12,010 bases of DNA from Funneliformis mosseae (lineage: Eukaryota > Glomeromycota > Glomeromycetes > Glomerales > Glomeraceae). Position numbers and translations under genes: made by a program. The notes beneath the pieces were generated by a model. That model worked only from the letters and a program-made list of their open reading frames with translations. It searched no databases and was not told where the DNA came from. The DNA is taken from positions 1 through 12,010 of the forward strand of contig CAJVPP010003310.1 of assembly GCA_910592005.1 (NCBI GenBank), read 5' to 3'. The number at the start of each line of letters is the position of its first letter. Within the stretch, counting starts at the first letter, position 1. Shown here piece by piece: positions 8,360 to 12,010 of this stretch.

Positions 8360-9659
8360 GAAAAGTAAAAATAAAAAAAAAAACGTGTTTGATATTATTT
8401 ACCATGTCACGAATTTTTCTACAGAATTTCAACATTTCTAAAACTAATAAAAGAGTTAATTAGAATCACAATTTATTAAAAACAAACTTCATTCAAGATA
8501 AAATTTTAAAATTGAAATACAATATTTAAATGCATAACAAAACAGTTCGTGAGATCATGATTTATGCATTCTATTAAATCACAACGAATTTCGATCGTAT
8601 TAAAACTTTAGACAAGATTCCTCGCCTCGTAAATAATTTCACTTATTAAAAATAAATGTTCCTGAAGACGGATTGAAGTCAGAGATAAAAATTACCATCA
8701 GAAGTTACATATTTGGAACTTAATTTGACTTTTTAATTTCATAAATTAATTTTAAAAGAAATGACTTCCGCAGTTTTCTTTAGAAATTCAAATCAATCGA
8801 ATTTACTCTATTGAATTATGATGATTTCAGATTAAAACGTGATAATATTTAGGGATGTAAAACGGTCCCAAATGAATTTGAATATAGAAAAGTCTAATCG
8901 CTTAAATATGATAAGTAATCCTTGTTAAAATTATTTTAATAAATTTTTATGATTAGTTTTTAAAGGAGATGAACTTTGAGTTTCATGGACCGATAAGTTG
9001 GAACCGGGTTCCCAGGACCCGATCCTAAATTTCAAAAATGGATTCCCAAATAAGACCAAGTCTATTTCCATTAATATATTCTTGGAAAATAAAAATATAA
9101 CGAAACTAAATCGGGAATTTCCTAATAATATTACATTTAAATTTTGATAGCGATAGTATATCAAGATTGTCAGCCATGCGAAATAATAATTTACAACTTA
9201 CATTATACAAAAATGTTAAAATTTGAATGACATGTACAACAGATCCCGTAGCTCTTCGATGTTATGGTAAGATATTTTTTATTTGTCAAAGGACGATTTT
9301 TTGTGCAATGATTCGCAAAATATAGTTTTATTTATTGAGTACTTGTTTATCGTTAAATTTTTCCCTCGAAAACGCTTTAATATATATAACATGACATCCG
9401 ACCACGATTATTACTGCGGTATAATATTCATATGCTTACCAACTATCAGAACACAAGTTAGGACAATTGTTTGACGAATGAATAAATTTGTCTAGAATTA
9501 AACGCTGGATTTGGTTCCTTTCAAAGTAGTAGTACAAAAAGCTTGTAACACCTTCTAAATTAATTACATTATAAAAATAATGAATATTTACTGATCTAGA
9601 CCTGGTTTCATTTTTCTAAAATTAAAAAAAAATAAAATAAAATTAAATTAAACATCATC
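8360..9659. other. Intergenic spacer, no gene supported
   Basis: Open stretches at 8931-9164 (minus) and 9283-9474 (plus) have no domain-like pattern, no credible start context and no splice-linked neighbours. The only structured word is a perfect 13-bp palindrome GGAACCGGGTTCC at 9000-9012, next to CCAGGACCCGATCC. The rest is plain AT-rich sequence. Confidence 0.55.
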
Positions 9660-10490
9660 ATGGCCGCTAGTAGTAAACTTGAAAAGGTCTATTCAGCAAT
9701 TGAAAGATCGTAGGCCTTGACGAATAAGAATTATTCCGACATAACCGAACTTTACGATTTAGAAATAGCGTGATTATTTAATGATGACTCTCTTAAAGAG
9801 GATGATAAAGATGAAGCGATAAACATGTTAATGAAAATTATAATTTTCATAAAATTCGCTCTAATAAAGGAAATATGAAAAATTGTAACCGCGAATATTT
9901 CACGACAATTATTGTGAGCACCGCATTCGGATCTATTTGACAAGAAAATTTTCAAGTTAGACGTTTGGAAATGATGAAATCAATTACCTAAAACAGCAAT
10001 GTCCATTGAAATCATTCGTCCCAAATAGAATTGATGAATGAATACCTTTCAATTATTATGATTCTCGGAAATTTTAACGGCTACATGGATTGACGGAAAC
10101 TATAGCAATTGGGATGTCGAAGAATTGATATTAAAAAGGGCTGGATCCCATAAAGTAATTCTCAAAACGCTAGAAGATATTGAAGATGCCAGTATTGGAT
10201 CGAGGAGATATGTATTTACGTTATAAAGAATACAAATTTAATATAATATAATTTATTTATTGGTTAGCTTAGGCTATATCAGATCTGACTATAGTTTTGT
10301 GTAATGGATTAACTCAAAAATCCAGTAGATGGAAACTATATGATTATAATGGATACAGATTTAAAAAAAAATATCTACTCGAAACCCATGATAAACTTAC
10401 ATGGAAAGTAAGAATCAAAATTTTCTTTTGATATAATTGAAGCACTTTACTTTATTAATGGTGAAAGTTATAAATAGAGATTTTAATAAA
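9660..10490 (+). pseudogene. Decayed protein kinase of the expanded Glomeromycotina kinase type
   Basis: Once a protein kinase, now clearly dead. Frame 0 from the ATG at 9660 reads an ALTNKNYSDI-like and KEDDKDEAI-like stretch with in-frame TAG and TGA. Frame +1 (about 9880-10075) reads CNREYF, then DEINYLKQQCPLKSFVPNRI, then a TGA where the family has tryptophan. Frame 0 returns at 10080 with TATWIDG, NWDVEELILKR and VILKTLEDIEDA, carrying the likely ATP-site lysine. After a gap, frame +2 gives NPVDGNYMIIMDTDL (from about 10319), LTWKVRI and FDIIEALYF. NRDF at about 10473-10484 stands where HRDL is expected. The order matches the N-terminal cysteine region and kinase lobes of the large Rhizophagus-type kinase family, from my memory of it. 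The catalytic core beyond HRD is lost. Confidence 0.8.
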
Positions 10491-10631
10491 AAATTATTGA
10501 ATAAAAATGAAGTAATTCTGACAACTATTTATTTAATAATATCAAATTAATCAGTGTTACCTCAACGTCGGCGCTCTACACTTTCGTTATGTCAGTGTTT
10601 ATATCCGTCCAGATTTACTTATATCTGTTCA

Positions 10632-10684
10632 ATCCGGATATCCTAATTTATCCGGATATCCAGTGATATTATCCGGATAATATC
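10632..10684. repeat. ATCCGGAT palindrome array
   Basis: ATCCGGATATCC occurs at 10632-10643 and 10650-10661. A perfect 20-bp palindrome GATATTATCCGGATAATATC occupies 10665-10684. Weaker relatives (ATATCCGTCC, ATATCTG) extend to about 10600. The cluster sits directly before the GATGAC minisatellite and is probably part of a repeated element. Confidence 0.65.
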
Positions 10685-10707
10685 TGAATATCTTTGACAA
10701 AAATAAA

Positions 10708-10862
10708 ATGATGAAAATGATGACGAAAAACGATGATGACGAAAAATGATGATGATGATGACGATGATGATGACGATGGTGATGACGAAAACAATGATGA
10801 TGAAACGGTGATGACGAAAAAAGATGATGACGAAAACGATGATAACAAAAAATGATGATGAT
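10708..10862 (+). repeat. GATGAC/GATGACGAAAA minisatellite
   Basis: Imperfect repeats of GATGACGAAAAN are interspersed with GAT/GAC triplets over about 155 bp. The plus strand could read acidic Asp/Glu-rich text but the frame breaks at several stops. The open frame on the minus strand (10643-10909) is an Ile/Phe/His/Arg-rich shadow. I treat it as non-coding simple-repeat DNA. Confidence 0.75.
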
Positions 10863-10969
10863 TGAATGGCAGACCGTATTCTAGTTAAAAATAAAATATT
10901 TAATTTCAATATATAATTGTGAATATATTACGTCTTATGGCAAAAATTGTGATTTATTGATTTAATACG
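10863..10969. other. Short AT-rich spacer downstream of the transposase
   Basis: This gap between the minisatellite and the transposase stop codon shows no gene. It is AT-rich with no distinctive motif. Confidence 0.5.
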
Positions 10970-11159
10970 TTAACCAGATTCTGGAAAAACATTGCCAACT
11001 AACTGCCAATTTCTTTTACAAAATACTAAATACTCAAAAGTAGATGGCAATAAATTGGAGCGTCTTATTGTCATGATGATACCAGCATCAGAAAATAATC
11101 TCTCACTGGGAGCAGATGATGCTGGTATAGCCAAATATTTTCGTGCTAATTGTGATAAA

Positions 11160-11167
11160 ATTGGAAA
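11160..11167. repeat. Left 8-bp target-site duplication ATTGGAAA
   Basis: ATTGGAAA directly abuts the TAGGGATG end of the element and is identical to 11583-11590. Eight-base duplications are typical of hAT insertion. Confidence 0.92.
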
Positions 11168-11582
11168 TAGGGATGGTAACGGTCGGTCAAGGGCCTTTGA
11201 CTGACCGACTGGTTAACTGACCAATTTTAACTGACCGGTTGACCGACCGGTTAATATTAATATAATTGAGCAGTTTTGGCTTAATAGAAAGTTTTAATTT
11301 AGCCGAATATTATAATTTTTAAACTACTTTGTCATTTTTATATAGTGGCACAGCATTATTGCAGACTTTAATTTTTTTTTCAAAATTTCAAAATTTTAAT
11401 TTATAGATAATTAAAATAAAATGTTGATTTTGTTAATTTTAATACAAAATTTTTTTACTATTTAAAACATGGTTATTCAGTTTCAAGTCAGTCAGTCAAC
11501 TGGTCGGTCAAAATCAGTCAGAATCGGTCAGTCAACCGGTCAGTCAGAAGCCTTTGACTGACAGTGACCATTAGCATCCCTA
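11168..11582. mobile_element. hAT-type MITE, 415 bp, non-autonomous
   Basis: The element begins TAGGGATG and ends CATCCCTA, perfect 8-bp terminal inverted repeats of the hAT YARGG style. Looser inverted arms extend to about 11262 and from about 11484, built of GACTGACCG, GGTTGAC and GGTCAGTCA words. Each arm carries a near-palindrome close to its end. For example, the 28-bp word at 11180-11207 pairs with itself except at two positions. The middle (about 11275-11470) is AT-rich and has no open frame. It is flanked by the perfect duplication ATTGGAAA, inside a hAT transposase pseudogene. Lacking its own gene, it must have been moved by an enzyme encoded elsewhere. The clean duplication and matching termini suggest a fairly recent insertion. 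Confidence 0.93.
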
Positions 11583-11590
11583 ATTGGAAA
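11583..11590. repeat. Right 8-bp target-site duplication ATTGGAAA
   Basis: Directly follows CATCCCTA and is identical to 11160-11167. On the minus strand it lies in the transposase codons for Phe-Pro-Ile, so the pre-insertion reading can be inferred unambiguously. Confidence 0.92.
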
Positions 11591-12010
11591 ATGTAACTCT
11601 TGAGAAGCCCACCATTTAAAAGGACGCATTAAATCCAATTTCATTAAGAACCATATATTCGTCAATTTCATTCTGCCTTCCAGGTCGATAATGATTTGCA
11701 ACTATATTACAAAAAAGAGGATTGCCAGGTGATCGTGAATTATGTTGTTTTAAGACAATACCTAAATTCTGTTTTTCCTCTTCATATATTTTTCTCAAAA
11801 GACTTTTTGTTCTGTTTATTTTTGATTCTGACGCAAAATTTAGAGATTTAAATCTGGAATCCAAGAAAGTAGCTATCATTGCTTCATCTAGAGATACACT
11901 CCCCTCCAAAAAATATCCGACCACTTGCCGATCATTTACCGATCATTTGAAATTATAGCTGATTTTGACGTTTATTACTTAACAATTTATTAATAAAATT
12001 TTTACAAAAT

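Larger units (their letters stand above)
10970..11951 (-). pseudogene. hAT-family transposase C-terminal part, split by a MITE
   Basis: Remnant of a cut-and-paste DNA transposase. The upstream piece (about 11951-11583) contains MIATFLDSRFKSL, the DxRFK-type motif near the end of the RNase H-like core, then a charged NRTKSLLRKIYEEEKQN helix, RPGRQNEIDEYMVLNE and, after a frameshift near 11618-11623, KWWASQE. The downstream piece (11167-10970, stop TAA at 10970) continues with ILSQLARKYLAIPASSAPSE, RLFSDAG and RRSNLLPSTFE, the hAT C-terminal dimerisation domain (hATC, Pfam PF05699). The 415-bp element at 11168-11582 sits between HFP and ILS. Removing it with one 8-bp duplicate restores the frame there, so the host gene was broken by the insertion and separately by the frameshift. 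The N-terminal part is absent: a stop lies near 11952, or the rest lies beyond the window. Confidence 0.88.

Noticed and set aside
8931..9164. Minus-strand open frame of 77 residues
   Set aside because: Its only non-random part is the GGAACCGGGTTCC palindrome region; no domain is seen.
9283..9474. Plus-strand open frame of 63 residues
   Set aside because: No recognisable motif or ATG start context, and no splice-linked continuation.
9752..9955. Minus-strand open frame of 67 residues
   Set aside because: It is antisense to the kinase pseudogene, whose plus-strand family match is far stronger.
10643..10909. Ile/Phe/His-rich minus-strand protein
   Set aside because: It is the complement of a GATGAC minisatellite; composition is wholly explained by the repeat.
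10992..11204. Plus-strand open frame of 70 residues
   Set aside because: It is antisense to the hATC domain and runs into the MITE; a shadow.
11722..11958. Plus-strand open frame of 78 residues
   Set aside because: It is antisense to the transposase, which has clear motifs on the minus strand.

Overview
The window is nuclear DNA of a very AT-rich fungus. The best guess is an arbuscular mycorrhizal fungus (Glomeromycotina, Rhizophagus-like). The case rests on composition, on a transporter gene cut by nine short GT-AG introns (69-105 nt), on a decayed copy of a kinase type that I associate with the expanded kinase families of these fungi, and on dense small transposon debris. The organism is an inference; the gene structures below are read directly from the bases.

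Only one intact gene is visible: a 14-helix-type MFS drug:H+ antiporter (DHA2-like) on the minus strand, 7249 down to 4852. Ten exons splice to a 546-residue protein, and every junction keeps frame. One exon is only 16 nt long (6334-6349). A polyadenylation signal lies about 80 nt past the stop.

Positions 1-4850 otherwise hold no convincing gene. They contain AT-rich spacer, a possible coding relic (1515-1680), and clustered palindromic or inverted repeats (1702-2020, 2690-3267). The latter include four copies of one motif, two in each orientation. A C-rich patch at 4154-4236 stands out from its surroundings. Positions 7250-9659 hold the transporter's upstream region, TTAA tracts, an inverted repeat with arms at 8174-8208 and 8318-8355, and otherwise featureless sequence.

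From 9660 to about 10490 (+) lies a kinase pseudogene with many stops and frame changes. It is followed by ATCCGGAT palindromes (10632-10684) and a GATGAC-type minisatellite (10708-10862).

The right end (10970 to about 11951, minus) is the C-terminal part of a hAT-family transposase. It is split by a 415-bp non-autonomous element (11168-11582). That element has TAGGGATG/CATCCCTA ends, roughly 95-bp imperfect inverted arms and a perfect 8-bp target duplication, ATTGGAAA. These are hallmarks of hAT transposition, so a hAT-type MITE has jumped into a hAT transposase gene. This is the clearest discovery in the window. I see no evidence of a multi-gene novel system.
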